DNA from: Paenibacillus glycanilyticus NBRC 16618
GTDB taxonomy: Bacteria; Bacillota; Bacilli; Paenibacillales; Paenibacillaceae
Reading direction: 5' to 3'
Length of the DNA stretch: 64,000 bases
Assembly (NCBI RefSeq): GCF_004000805.1
Contig: NZ_BILY01000007.1
Span: 124,001 to 188,000 of the forward strand
The notes under the pieces: model-generated
Databases searched by the model: none
Told to the model about the DNA's origin: nothing
The model's input: the letters and a program-made list of their open reading frames with translations, nothing else
Position numbers and translations under genes: made by a program
Shown: positions 39,038-46,195 of the stretch, piece after piece
How the letters are laid out: every line of letters starts with the position of its first letter
Numbering within the stretch: the stretch's first letter is position 1

Positions 39038-39043
39038 TATAAT
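39038..39043 (+). promoter_or_regulatory. -10 element for the 32-aa membrane peptide gene
   Basis: TATAAT lies 27 nt before the start codon. The -35 region at 39015-39020 (TTTTCT) is weak. Confidence 0.45.
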
Positions 39044-39070
39044 GAAGCTAGCATATCGGAGGTGCACAAA

Positions 39071-39169
39071 ATGTCTATTACTTTCGTTATTGTTATGACA
39101 GTCTTTATTTTGTTCCTGACTGCCATCTTGACGTCTTCGTACAACGACGACAAGACCAAAGGCCTTTAA
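39071..39169 (+). CDS. Small hydrophobic membrane peptide (32 aa)
   Basis: This 32-residue peptide (MSITFVIVMTVFILFLTAIL then a polar tail with DDKTKGL) is one predicted transmembrane helix with a short charged C-terminus. A strong GGAGGTG lies 7 nt before the ATG, a TATAAT lies 27 nt upstream and a terminator follows at about 100 nt, so it is a complete expressed unit. It has no Lys/Arg-rich N-terminus typical of type I toxins. Its role is unknown; it may be a small regulator of a membrane protein. Confidence 0.65.
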   Translation: MSITFVIVMTVFILFLTAILTSSYNDDKTKGL

Positions 39170-39265
39170 TAAAGGCTCGGTGAAACGGCTTTGCCATCCT
39201 TTGGCTGCGAGGCGCGTTTTCATTCCGGAGAATTCTAAGACGTTGTAATAAATGGCTTGGAATTC

Positions 39266-39310
39266 AAAAAAAGAAGCTCCCCTCGTTTGCGGGAGGAGCT
39301 TCTTTTTTTA
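39266..39310. terminator. Bidirectional terminator between the 32-aa gene and the AbrB-like gene
   Basis: AAAAGAAGCTCC and GGAGCTTCTTTT arms with A and T runs on either side, suited to both converging genes. Confidence 0.85.
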
Positions 39311-39349
39311 TCTTCGTATGTTTGTAGTAGTGCTTGGATGATTATCCGA

Positions 39350-39601
39350 TTAACGGTTTTGAAGTTGTCCCATTTCAATCATGCACGGTTCGCATAAATA
39401 ACGGTCCTTGAATTCCTTCACATCTTCCATTGATCCGCAGAACACGCATCTTGGGCGGTAGCGCTCCAAAATAATATGGTCGCCTTGCACTAAAATCTCT
39501 ACAGGGTCCCCCTCATTCATTTGATACCTTTTACGAAGTGATTTAGGAAGAACGATTCGTCCGAGTTGGTCCACCTTTCTAACCACACCTGCTGGTTTCA
39601 T
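39350..39601 (-). CDS. AbrB/SpoVT-family transition regulator with Cys4 tail
   Basis: This 83-residue protein has an AbrB-type DNA-binding swapped-hairpin domain (about 1-50; GVVRKVDQLGRIVLPKSLRK), known for transition-state control in Bacillus. Unlike B. subtilis AbrB it ends in a short domain with two CxxC pairs (Cys52, Cys55, Cys70, Cys73) that look like a zinc knuckle, replacing the usual oligomerisation tail. The ATG has AAGAGGTG upstream. It is monocistronic. The regulon cannot be read from the sequence. Confidence 0.92.
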   Translation of the reverse strand: MKPAGVVRKVDQLGRIVLPKSLRKRYQMNEGDPVEILVQGDHIILERYRPRCVFCGSMEDVKEFKDRYLCEPCMIEMGQLQNR

Positions 39602-39724
39602 CTTTTCACCTCTTTTTATGACTGGATTTGCAAGCTAACGTTGTGTAAACATAGCACAGTAGACTTTCGATGGTCCCTAACGAATTCCTTCCTATGTTAG
39701 GATAGTCCTTAATATTATGTAAAT

Positions 39725-40189
39725 TCAGTCCATTCCCGGGAACTTATTTTGGCGTAACGCCTCATACACAATAATCGCCGCCGAATTGGAAAGATTCAGC
39801 GACCGGACATCTCCCGTCATCGGCATCCGCATGCAAGTATCCAGATTCGCATCAATCAGCTCTTGCGGCAGTCCTTTTGTTTCCTTCCCGAACACGAAAA
39901 AATCCCCGTCCCGAAAGTCAAACTCCGTATACACTTTGGTAGCTCTCGTGCTTGCATAAAAGAATCTTCCGTTTGGATTCGCATCCTGCAGCTCCTTGAA
40001 GGAATCATGGTATTCCACATGAACCGCATGCCAATAATCCAGTCCGGCGCGTTTGAGAGTGCGGTCATCGGTCTGGAATCCAAGGGGGCGTACAAGATGA
40101 AGATGCGCGCCTGTTGCGGCGCAAGTCCGGGCGATATTACCCGTATTTGCAGGAATTTCAGGTTCAACCAAAACAATATGAAAAGCCAT
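39725..40189 (-). CDS. trmL: tRNA (cytidine(34)-2'-O)-methyltransferase
   Basis: This 154-residue SPOUT-class enzyme methylates the ribose at the wobble position of certain leucine tRNAs. The fold's trefoil knot motifs are seen: HIVLVEPEIPANTGNIARTC near the start, FGKETKGLP, and the SAM-binding end MTGDVRSLNLSNSAAIIVYEALRQ. The length suits TrmL (YibK/CspR). I chose ATG 40189 (MAFHIVLVEP) with GAGGT upstream; the longer reading from 40225 adds 12 unlikely residues. Confidence 0.93.
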   Translation of the reverse strand: MAFHIVLVEPEIPANTGNIARTCAATGAHLHLVRPLGFQTDDRTLKRAGLDYWHAVHVEYHDSFKELQDANPNGRFFYASTRATKVYTEFDFRDGDFFVFGKETKGLPQELIDANLDTCMRMPMTGDVRSLNLSNSAAIIVYEALRQNKFPGMD

Positions 40190-40356
40190 AACTGTACCAA
40201 CCTCACATTCTATGTCATTATACACGAAACACTGCGTTCTCGCACCAGTGCCAAAGAGGCAATTTTTACATTAGGTTAACGTACTCTTAATCTCCGCATA
40301 AATGTCTCCCCTCATAATGAAAACATCATGTAGGAGGCAAAAGGAGAATAGATACG

Positions 40357-41073
40357 ATGAAAAAGAAAATATTGGTCGTTGATGACGAGCCGTCCATCTC
40401 CATGCTTATCGAATTTAATTTGAAACTCGCCGGTTACGATGTCCGGTGTGTAAGCGATGGCGAGGCCGTATTCGAGATGTTAAAGCCATTCCGTCCTGAC
40501 CTGATCGTACTCGACTTGATGCTTCCGAAGATGGATGGCATCCAAGTATGCCGTGAGCTGCGCAAGCAGAGCAATGCGGTACCAATCGTTATGCTAACCG
40601 CCTTGCAGGACGTCACGGACAAAATCGCCGGGCTTGATAACGGGGCCGACGATTATATGACGAAGCCATTTAGCCCGCAAGAGCTGATCTCGCGTATTCA
40701 GGCCATTTTCCGCCGAATTCAGTCCCTTCCGGGTCAAGCTGAATCAACAACCTTCGATATTGGCCGGTTGACGGTACGCGCCGAACAGCGCGAAGTGCTG
40801 ATTGATGGCCGGACCATTGAATTGACACCGAAGGAATTCGAGCTTCTTCTCTTCTTATGCAAGCATAGAGGCAAAGTATTAAGCCGTCAGCAGTTGCTTC
40901 ACGGGGTATGGGACTACCACTTCCTCGGCGATACGCGAATCGTTGACGTTCATATCAGCCATCTTCGAGATAAAATCGAGCAAAACGCAAGAACGCCGGA
41001 GTACATTATGACGGTCCGCAACGTCGGCTACAAGCTTCACGCCCCTAATATGGCCGATTCGTCACTGGCATAG
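40357..41073 (+). CDS. Orphan OmpR/PhoB-family response regulator
   Basis: This 238-residue regulator has a receiver domain with phospho-acceptor Asp53 (VLDLMLP), LTALQ in place of the more common LTAK, and a winged-helix DNA-binding domain (LTPKEFELLLFLCKHRG ... GDTRIVDVHISHLRDKIE). TAGGAGG and AAAAGGAG lie upstream. No kinase gene is adjacent: the next gene is serC on the other strand, after a terminator, so its partner kinase must be encoded elsewhere. The replacement of the Lys of LTAK is unusual and may affect phosphorylation. Confidence 0.92.
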   Translation: MKKKILVVDDEPSISMLIEFNLKLAGYDVRCVSDGEAVFEMLKPFRPDLIVLDLMLPKMDGIQVCRELRKQSNAVPIVMLTALQDVTDKIAGLDNGADDYMTKPFSPQELISRIQAIFRRIQSLPGQAESTTFDIGRLTVRAEQREVLIDGRTIELTPKEFELLLFLCKHRGKVLSRQQLLHGVWDYHFLGDTRIVDVHISHLRDKIEQNARTPEYIMTVRNVGYKLHAPNMADSSLA

Positions 41074-41085
41074 ACACCCCTAACA

Positions 41086-41126
41086 ATGAAGACCGCCTTT
41101 CCGATTACGGAAATGGCGGTCTTTGT
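41086..41126. terminator. Terminator between the orphan regulator and serC
   Basis: GAAGACCGCC and GGCGGTCTTT with inner TTTCCG/CGGAAA. It is shared by the converging genes. Confidence 0.85.
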
Positions 41127-41134
41127 CAACTTTC

Positions 41135-42223
41135 TTAACCGTTGCGGCGCTGGAAGTCAGCCATAAATTCAGCAAGCGCTTTGCAGCTCTCATGCGGAAC
41201 GGCGTTGTACGTCGAAGCGCGCAGACCGCCAACATCGCGGTGGCCCTTCAGGCCAACAAAACCGTTTTGCTCCGATTCCTTAACGAATTGCTTCTCCAGC
41301 TCTTCGCTTTGCATACGGAAAGTGATGTTCATAAGCGAACGGCTGTCCGGATGAGCGCATCCCACGTAATAGCCGTTGCTTTGGTCAATCGCATCATAGA
41401 TAAGCTTTGTTTTATCGCGGTTGAGCTGCTCCATAGCAGCAACCCCGCCGTTGCCCTTGATCCATTTCAGAACCAGGTTAACCATATAGACCGAGAAGGA
41501 TGGCGGCGTATTGTAAAGCGACTTGTTCTTCGCATGCGTGTCGTAGCGGAAAATTGCCGGGATGTTTTTCGGACTTTCTTGAACCAGGTCATCGCGTACG
41601 ATAACAACCGTAACACCGGATGGACCAAGATTTTTTTGCGCGCCGGCATAGATGAGGCCAAATTTGCTAATATCAATAGGACGGCTCAAAATATCGCTGG
41701 ACATATCGGCTACAAGCGGTACATTGCCAAGGTTCGTTGGGAACTCCTGGAACTGTACGCCTCCGATTGTCTCATTAGATGTCAGATGAAGGTAAGCTGC
41801 ATTTTCCGGCACAACGATTTCGTTAATGCTTGGCATACGCATGAAATTGTCGTTTTCTGACGAAGCAGCAATAACCGTCTCGCCAATCAGCTTCGCTTCC
41901 TTAATGGCTTTGTCAGCCCAAGCGCCCGTTTTAACGTAAGCGGCTGGACGGCCCGCGGAAAGCAGGTTCATTGGAATCATGGCAAATTGCTGGCTTGCGC
42001 CACCTTGCAGGAAAAGAACATGATAGTTATCCGGAATACCGAACAATTCGCGCATGAGGGCTTGTGATTCGTTGTTCACTTGCTCATAAAGTGCGCTGCG
42101 GTGGGACATTTCCATGATGGACATCCCCGCGCCCTGATATTCGACAAATTGCTCTTGCGCCTGCTGCAGCACCTCGAGCGGTAAAGCGGCCGGTCCTGCA
42201 TTGAAATTATAGGCTCGTTTCAT
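41135..42223 (-). CDS. serC: Phosphoserine aminotransferase
   Basis: This 362-residue PLP enzyme converts 3-phosphohydroxypyruvate to O-phospho-L-serine in serine synthesis. It opens with the family signature YNFNAGPAALPLEVL, has QGGASQQFAMIPMNLL, and the PLP-lysine segment YAGAQKNLGPSGVTVV. I chose ATG 42223, which begins MKRAYNFNAGP and has AAGGTGG upstream; an in-frame start at 42256 adds only 11 residues and has no good ribosome-binding site. It is monocistronic and divergent from thpR. Confidence 0.96.
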   Translation of the reverse strand: MKRAYNFNAGPAALPLEVLQQAQEQFVEYQGAGMSIMEMSHRSALYEQVNNESQALMRELFGIPDNYHVLFLQGGASQQFAMIPMNLLSAGRPAAYVKTGAWADKAIKEAKLIGETVIAASSENDNFMRMPSINEIVVPENAAYLHLTSNETIGGVQFQEFPTNLGNVPLVADMSSDILSRPIDISKFGLIYAGAQKNLGPSGVTVVIVRDDLVQESPKNIPAIFRYDTHAKNKSLYNTPPSFSVYMVNLVLKWIKGNGGVAAMEQLNRDKTKLIYDAIDQSNGYYVGCAHPDSRSLMNITFRMQSEELEKQFVKESEQNGFVGLKGHRDVGGLRASTYNAVPHESCKALAEFMADFQRRNG

Positions 42224-42351
42224 TTCCGTTACCCACCTTTTGTTTTTGTTAAGCATCTCACATGATATTGATTATGATAGCAATTTTACCGGCTCTCTTC
42301 AAGTACATTTACATAATGTTAGTGACAAAAAGTCGAACGGAGATTATTCAC

Positions 42352-42930
42352 ATGGCAGATAATATTCGGATTTTCACCGCAATATCCATTCCAGCAAACC
42401 TTAGCGGACAAATCGTTAGCCATTTGCCCGATTGGCAGGATCAGCTCTCTTTCCAGAAATGGGTGGATCCCCGGGATCTGCACATAACGCTCCACTTCAT
42501 CGGGGACATGCCCGTTTCCTCCATTCCCGCCATACAGACTGCCATGCAGGAAGCCGTTTCCCGAACATCATCCTTCTCGTTAGAACTGTCGAAACTTGGC
42601 AGCTTCGGACGCGAGGAACGCCCCTCCGTCTTATGGCTTGGCTTAAAGCAATTGCCCGCCGAGCTAACCAGGCTTCATCAATCGCTTGGCCAGTCGCTTC
42701 ATTCGGGTATTGGCTATACGCCGGAGACCCGTCCTTACCGGCCTCACGTGACCTTAGCGCGGAAATATTCCGCCGATGAACCATGCACAGCCGAAAAGCT
42801 TGAGAAGCTCTCAAGCCCCTTTCTGCAGCATCAGACAGCCTTCGACATCACCGGCATTACGCTATACCGTACCCGGTTAGGCGAAAGACCTATGTACGAT
42901 CCCATTGCAGTCGCACAATTCGACAAATAA
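42352..42930 (+). CDS. thpR: RNA 2',3'-cyclic phosphodiesterase (LigT/ThpR family)
   Basis: This 192-residue protein carries the two HxTx motifs of the 2H phosphoesterase family: HITLHFIG in the first half and HVTLARKY in the second. The family opens 2',3'-cyclic phosphates of RNA. I chose ATG 42352 (MADNIRIFTAI) with CGGAG upstream; the earlier in-frame ATG at 42262 would add a hydrophobic stretch and overlaps the serC promoter side. It is monocistronic. Confidence 0.93.
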   Translation: MADNIRIFTAISIPANLSGQIVSHLPDWQDQLSFQKWVDPRDLHITLHFIGDMPVSSIPAIQTAMQEAVSRTSSFSLELSKLGSFGREERPSVLWLGLKQLPAELTRLHQSLGQSLHSGIGYTPETRPYRPHVTLARKYSADEPCTAEKLEKLSSPFLQHQTAFDITGITLYRTRLGERPMYDPIAVAQFDK

Positions 42931-42965
42931 AAAGCGGACTCCCGCCAAGGGAGTCCGCTTGAATA
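42928..42965. terminator. Terminator between thpR and glnA
   Basis: AAGCGGACTCCC pairs with GGGAGTCCGCTT. On the minus strand, T-rich sequence follows, so it mainly ends glnA transcription. Confidence 0.85.
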
Positions 42966-42978
42966 AGTGCGTTTCGAA

Positions 42979-44403
42979 TTAGCAGCCGAAGTACAGGCTG
43001 TACTCGTGTGGATGAATACGAATCGATACCGCTTTTGCTTCGCTGCGTTTAACGGCAACATAGTTAGCGATGAATTCTTCCGTGAATACGCCGCCTTCAG
43101 TCAAGAATTCGGAATCCGCTTCGAGAGCGTCAAGCGCTTCGTCGAGTGTACCAGGTACGCTGCGGATTTCTTTTTTCTCTTCTTCTGGCAGTTCGTAGAT
43201 GTTTTTGTCGAATGGACCGTAGCCCAGAGCAACTGGATCCAATTTACGTTTCACGCCGTCCAGACCAGCAAGCAGCATAGCCGCGAATGCCAGGTAAGGG
43301 TTAGCTGTGGAGTCCGGAGTACGGAACTCGATGCGGCAGCCTTTTGGCGTTACCGATGCGATTGGAATACGTACTGCAGCGGAACGGTTACCTTTCGAGA
43401 ATACGAGGTTAACCGGAGCTTCGTAACCAGGAACCAGACGTTTGAACGAGTTTGTCGAAGGGTTCGTCAAAGCGATCAGAGCTGGTGCGTGGTGCAGAAT
43501 ACCGCCGATGTAGTGCATAGCCAGTTGGCTCAGGTTGCCGTAAGCGCCTTTTTCATAGAACAGCGGAGTGTCGCCGTCGAAGATCGAGGAGTGAACATGC
43601 ATACCGGAACCGTTGTCGCCGAACAGCGGTTTTGGCATGAAAGTAGCCACTTTGCCGTATTGGCGAGCTGTGTTGTGAACGATATATTTGTACAGCATGA
43701 GGTTGTCAGCTGTCTTAGTCAAAGTGCTGAAACGGAAGTTGATTTCTGCTTGGCCGGCTGTTGCAACTTCGTGGTGATGACGCTCAACGCGAAGGCCAAC
43801 TTCTTGCATCAGGCGAACCATTTCGCTGCGGATGTCTTGTTGTTGGTCAACCGGAGCAACTGGCACGTAGCCGCCTTTTACAGGAACTTTAAAGCCAAGG
43901 TTGCCGCCTTCTTCTTTACGGTTCGTGTTCCAGCCTGCTTCTTCGGAATCCACGTAGAAGGAAGAAGAATTCATTGTGCTTTCGTAGCGAACTTCGTCGA
44001 AGATGAAGAATTCGGACTCAGGCGCGAAGAATGCAGTTGTACCGATACCGGTTGTTTGCAGGTATTCTTCCGCTTTTTGAGCGATGCTGCGTGGGTCACG
44101 CTCATAACGCTCGCCGTCCGGTGTATGGATGTTACACATAATGTTCAGTGTAGGATGATCTGTGAAAGGATCAACGAATACTGCATCAGTATCTGGCATC
44201 ATTACCATGTCAGATTCTTCAATACCGCGGAAACCTGGGATCGAGGAACCGTCAAAAGCTACACCGTTTACGAAAGTATCAGCGTCAACTTCTGTCGAAG
44301 GAAGAGTAATGTGGTGCGCGCGACCAGCAAGATCCACGAAGCGGAAATCTACAAACTGGATGTTGTTTTCTTGAATTTGTTCCAAAACTTTTTGAACTGA
44401 CAT
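42979..44403 (-). CDS. glnA: Glutamine synthetase, type I (beta-like)
   Basis: This 474-residue enzyme makes glutamine from glutamate, ammonia and ATP. Visible motifs are VAFDGSSIPGFRGIEESDM, APESEFFIFD, NGSGMHVHSSI, and KPLFGDNGSGMH near the metal site. Its length and the C-terminal segment containing KNIYELP (Tyr403 by my count) match the GSI-beta form of E. coli rather than the 444-residue GSI-alpha of B. subtilis. Tyr403 aligns with the adenylylated tyrosine of E. coli. A GlnR/TnrA-type box lies upstream, so nitrogen regulation is expected. It is monocistronic. Confidence 0.96.
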   Translation of the reverse strand: MSVQKVLEQIQENNIQFVDFRFVDLAGRAHHITLPSTEVDADTFVNGVAFDGSSIPGFRGIEESDMVMMPDTDAVFVDPFTDHPTLNIMCNIHTPDGERYERDPRSIAQKAEEYLQTTGIGTTAFFAPESEFFIFDEVRYESTMNSSSFYVDSEEAGWNTNRKEEGGNLGFKVPVKGGYVPVAPVDQQQDIRSEMVRLMQEVGLRVERHHHEVATAGQAEINFRFSTLTKTADNLMLYKYIVHNTARQYGKVATFMPKPLFGDNGSGMHVHSSIFDGDTPLFYEKGAYGNLSQLAMHYIGGILHHAPALIALTNPSTNSFKRLVPGYEAPVNLVFSKGNRSAAVRIPIASVTPKGCRIEFRTPDSTANPYLAFAAMLLAGLDGVKRKLDPVALGYGPFDKNIYELPEEEKKEIRSVPGTLDEALDALEADSEFLTEGGVFTEEFIANYVAVKRSEAKAVSIRIHPHEYSLYFGC

Positions 44404-44440
44404 CAGATATTTCCTCCATTTCCGAACATTTGCATAGTGG

Positions 44441-44457
44441 TGAACAGTTATTGTTCA
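44441..44457. promoter_or_regulatory. Palindrome in the glnA leader
   Basis: TGAACA and TGTTCA arms with a 5-nt centre, about 40 nt before the glnA start and about 20 nt after the predicted transcription start. It may be an operator; I do not know the regulator. Confidence 0.4.
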
Positions 44458-44481
44458 AGTTTCTCGTTAAACTATGAGGTA

Positions 44482-44510
44482 ATTATAAGACTACGTTTTG
44501 GCATCGTCAA
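44482..44510 (-). promoter_or_regulatory. Sigma-A promoter of glnA
   Basis: Minus strand: TTGACG (44510-44505), 17-bp spacer, TATAAT (44487-44482). Transcription would start near 44475. Confidence 0.85.
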
Positions 44511-44538
44511 TACTTATGTCAGGTATTTTTTATTCATA

Positions 44539-44555
44539 TGTAAGGTATACTTACA
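44539..44555. promoter_or_regulatory. GlnR/TnrA-type box upstream of glnA
   Basis: TGTAAGGTATACTTACA is a perfect match to TGTNA-N7-TNACA. Its centre is about 72 bp upstream of the predicted start. A second, degenerate copy (left half TGTCA at 44517-44521) has its centre 22 bp closer to the promoter. Confidence 0.8.
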
Positions 44556-44598
44556 AGTTTAAACATTTGTTCACAATTAAGCCTTTACATTCGATCAG

Positions 44599-44640
44599 AA
44601 AAGCCGGGAGGCCTTGTGTATCAAGGCTTCCCGGCTTTTC
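44599..44640. terminator. Terminator of aroF
   Basis: AAAAGCCGGGAGGCCTTG pairs with CAAGGCTTCCCGGCTTTT; on the minus strand it follows the aroF stop. Confidence 0.85.
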
Positions 44641-44656
44641 ACATTTTAAAACTGGA

Positions 44657-45718
44657 TTAAATTTTCCATTCCGCAAAAGCGGCTGCGGGTTCTTTTGGAG
44701 TGTTGAATTGCTTTCCGACGATTGGCGCCAGCTTTTCTAAATCCTTTAATAAATTAGCGAATTGGTCAGGGAATAAGGATTGTACACCGTCACCTGTCAT
44801 CGAATTATCCGGATCCGTGTGCATTTCGACAATCAGACCGTTCGCCCCTGCCGCAACGGATGCTTTGGACATCGGCTCTACCAATTCGCGGCGGCCCGTA
44901 CCGTGGCTCGGGTCCGAAATGACTGGTAGATGGCTAAGCCCTTGCAGGACCGGAATCGCGGACAAGTCCAGCGTATTTCTCGTGTAAGTTTCGAACGTTC
45001 GGATTCCGCGCTCGCACAACATAACATTCGGATTTCCGCCCGCGAGGATGTATTCCGCCGCGTTCAGGAACTCGTCGTACGTTGCGCTGAAGCCGCGCTT
45101 CAGCAAGACCGGAGTCTGAATGGTACCGAGCTTGCGGAGCAGATCGAAGTTCTGCATGTTGCGTGTACCGACCTGAAGGATATCGGCATATTCGGCGCAT
45201 ACATCAACATACTCCGGAGTCATGACTTCCGTAATCGTGAGCAGGCCATGCTTCTTGCCCGCTTCCGCCATCATGATCAAACCTTCGACGCCAACGCCCT
45301 GGAAGCTGTATGGACCCGTGCGCGGCTTAAACGCGCCGCCGCGAAGCACCTGTCCGCCGGCTGCTTTGACAAGGCGTGCGATCTCATCGATCTGCTCCGG
45401 GGATTCAACCGCGCAAGGGCCGCCCATAATAACAAGGTTCTCGCCGCCGATCTTAACGCCTTTTATATCGATGACGGTATCGTCCGGATGGAAGTCCCGG
45501 CTCGCCAGCTTGTAGGACTTCGAAATTTTGATCACGTTCTCTACGCCTTTCATTTGACGGAGATGCTCCGCAAGCGTTGGCTCCGCCTTGCCGATAATTC
45601 CGATAACCGTACGGTCCGTCCCTCTGGAAACATGGGCTTGCACGCCCGCTCTTTCAATATGATTCACAATTTCTTGAATACGCTCTTCGGCAATATGTGG
45701 GCTAGTAATTACAATCAT
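44657..45718 (-). CDS. aroF: 3-deoxy-D-arabino-heptulosonate 7-phosphate (DAHP) synthase
   Basis: This 353-residue enzyme performs the first step of the shikimate pathway. The N-terminal ferredoxin-like regulatory domain (about 1-70; IVITSPHIAEERIQEI) is followed by the catalytic barrel with GGPCAVES, KPRTGPYSFQG, the metal-site Cys region and DPSHGTGRRE. The type I-beta form with this N-terminal domain is inhibited by aromatic products in Thermotoga. I chose ATG 45718 (MIVITSPH), with AGGAG 8 nt upstream; ATG 45724 lies too close to it. The leader is built from octamer repeats, described separately. Monocistronic. Confidence 0.95.
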   Translation of the reverse strand: MIVITSPHIAEERIQEIVNHIERAGVQAHVSRGTDRTVIGIIGKAEPTLAEHLRQMKGVENVIKISKSYKLASRDFHPDDTVIDIKGVKIGGENLVIMGGPCAVESPEQIDEIARLVKAAGGQVLRGGAFKPRTGPYSFQGVGVEGLIMMAEAGKKHGLLTITEVMTPEYVDVCAEYADILQVGTRNMQNFDLLRKLGTIQTPVLLKRGFSATYDEFLNAAEYILAGGNPNVMLCERGIRTFETYTRNTLDLSAIPVLQGLSHLPVISDPSHGTGRRELVEPMSKASVAAGANGLIVEMHTDPDNSMTGDGVQSLFPDQFANLLKDLEKLAPIVGKQFNTPKEPAAAFAEWKI

Positions 45719-45745
45719 GTCCATCTCTCCTTTTTCACTTCAACG

Positions 45746-45793
45746 CTTATACGCTTTTATGCTTTGCGGCTTTGCGGCTTTTATGCTTTTACT
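45746..45793 (+). repeat. Six tandem octamers in the aroF leader
   Basis: Consecutive 8-mers read CTTATACG, CTTTTATG, CTTTGCGG, CTTTGCGG, CTTTTATG, CTTTTACT on the plus strand. They lie between the predicted aroF transcription start and its ribosome-binding site. Confidence 0.75.
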
Positions 45794-45803
45794 TGTTAAA
45801 GCA

Positions 45804-45833
45804 AATATACACGATGGACTTTGGGTTCGTCAA
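45804..45833 (-). promoter_or_regulatory. Sigma-A promoter of aroF
   Basis: Minus strand: TTGACG (45833-45828), 18-bp spacer, TATATT (45809-45804). Transcription would begin near 45797, just before the octamer repeats. Confidence 0.6.
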
Positions 45834-45869
45834 TTATTATTTTTCTTAAACCAGCTGCTAAGCAGCTAC

Positions 45870-46020
45870 GGAAATGAATATTCTTACGATCGCTGTTCTA
45901 TTCGGATTTCCCTGAACTAGTCTTATCCGTTGAAATCCAAATAGCAAGGCGAGCTACAAGCTTTCCAAAGGAAAGCTGTTTCGTAAGCATTATCTCCGCT
46001 TCTCCAGAACATTCACTTCC
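45870..46020. repeat. Palindromic dispersed element, copy 2
   Basis: Nested arms: CTTACGA/TCGTAAG (45884-45890 and 45981-45987), CTATTCGGATTTC/GAAATCCAAATAG, and a perfect inner hairpin AGCTTTCC-AAA-GGAAAGCT (45959-45977). It shares TTCTTACGATCGCTGTT and CGCTTCTCCAGAA with the copies at 34.6 and 62.0 kb but carries extra sequence inside. Confidence 0.6.
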
Positions 46021-46195
46021 TTCGCCGCAGTTTGCTTCAGGAAAACAATAACACACTCAACCCTAATGTCCGGGGGAACCGGACCTTCACACCTTATCTG
46101 TGTCCATCCGAATTTCCTGTCACCGAAAAAATGATCAAATCGTTGGCGACGATGTCAGGATAGCTGGGCTCTGCTCAGCTTAATCTCATTCCACT

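Noticed and set aside
42967..44400. Long open frame on the plus strand opposite glnA
   Set aside because: It mirrors glnA almost exactly, has biased composition (Cys, Phe, Arg-rich) and no ribosome-binding site. It is a shadow of glnA codon bias.
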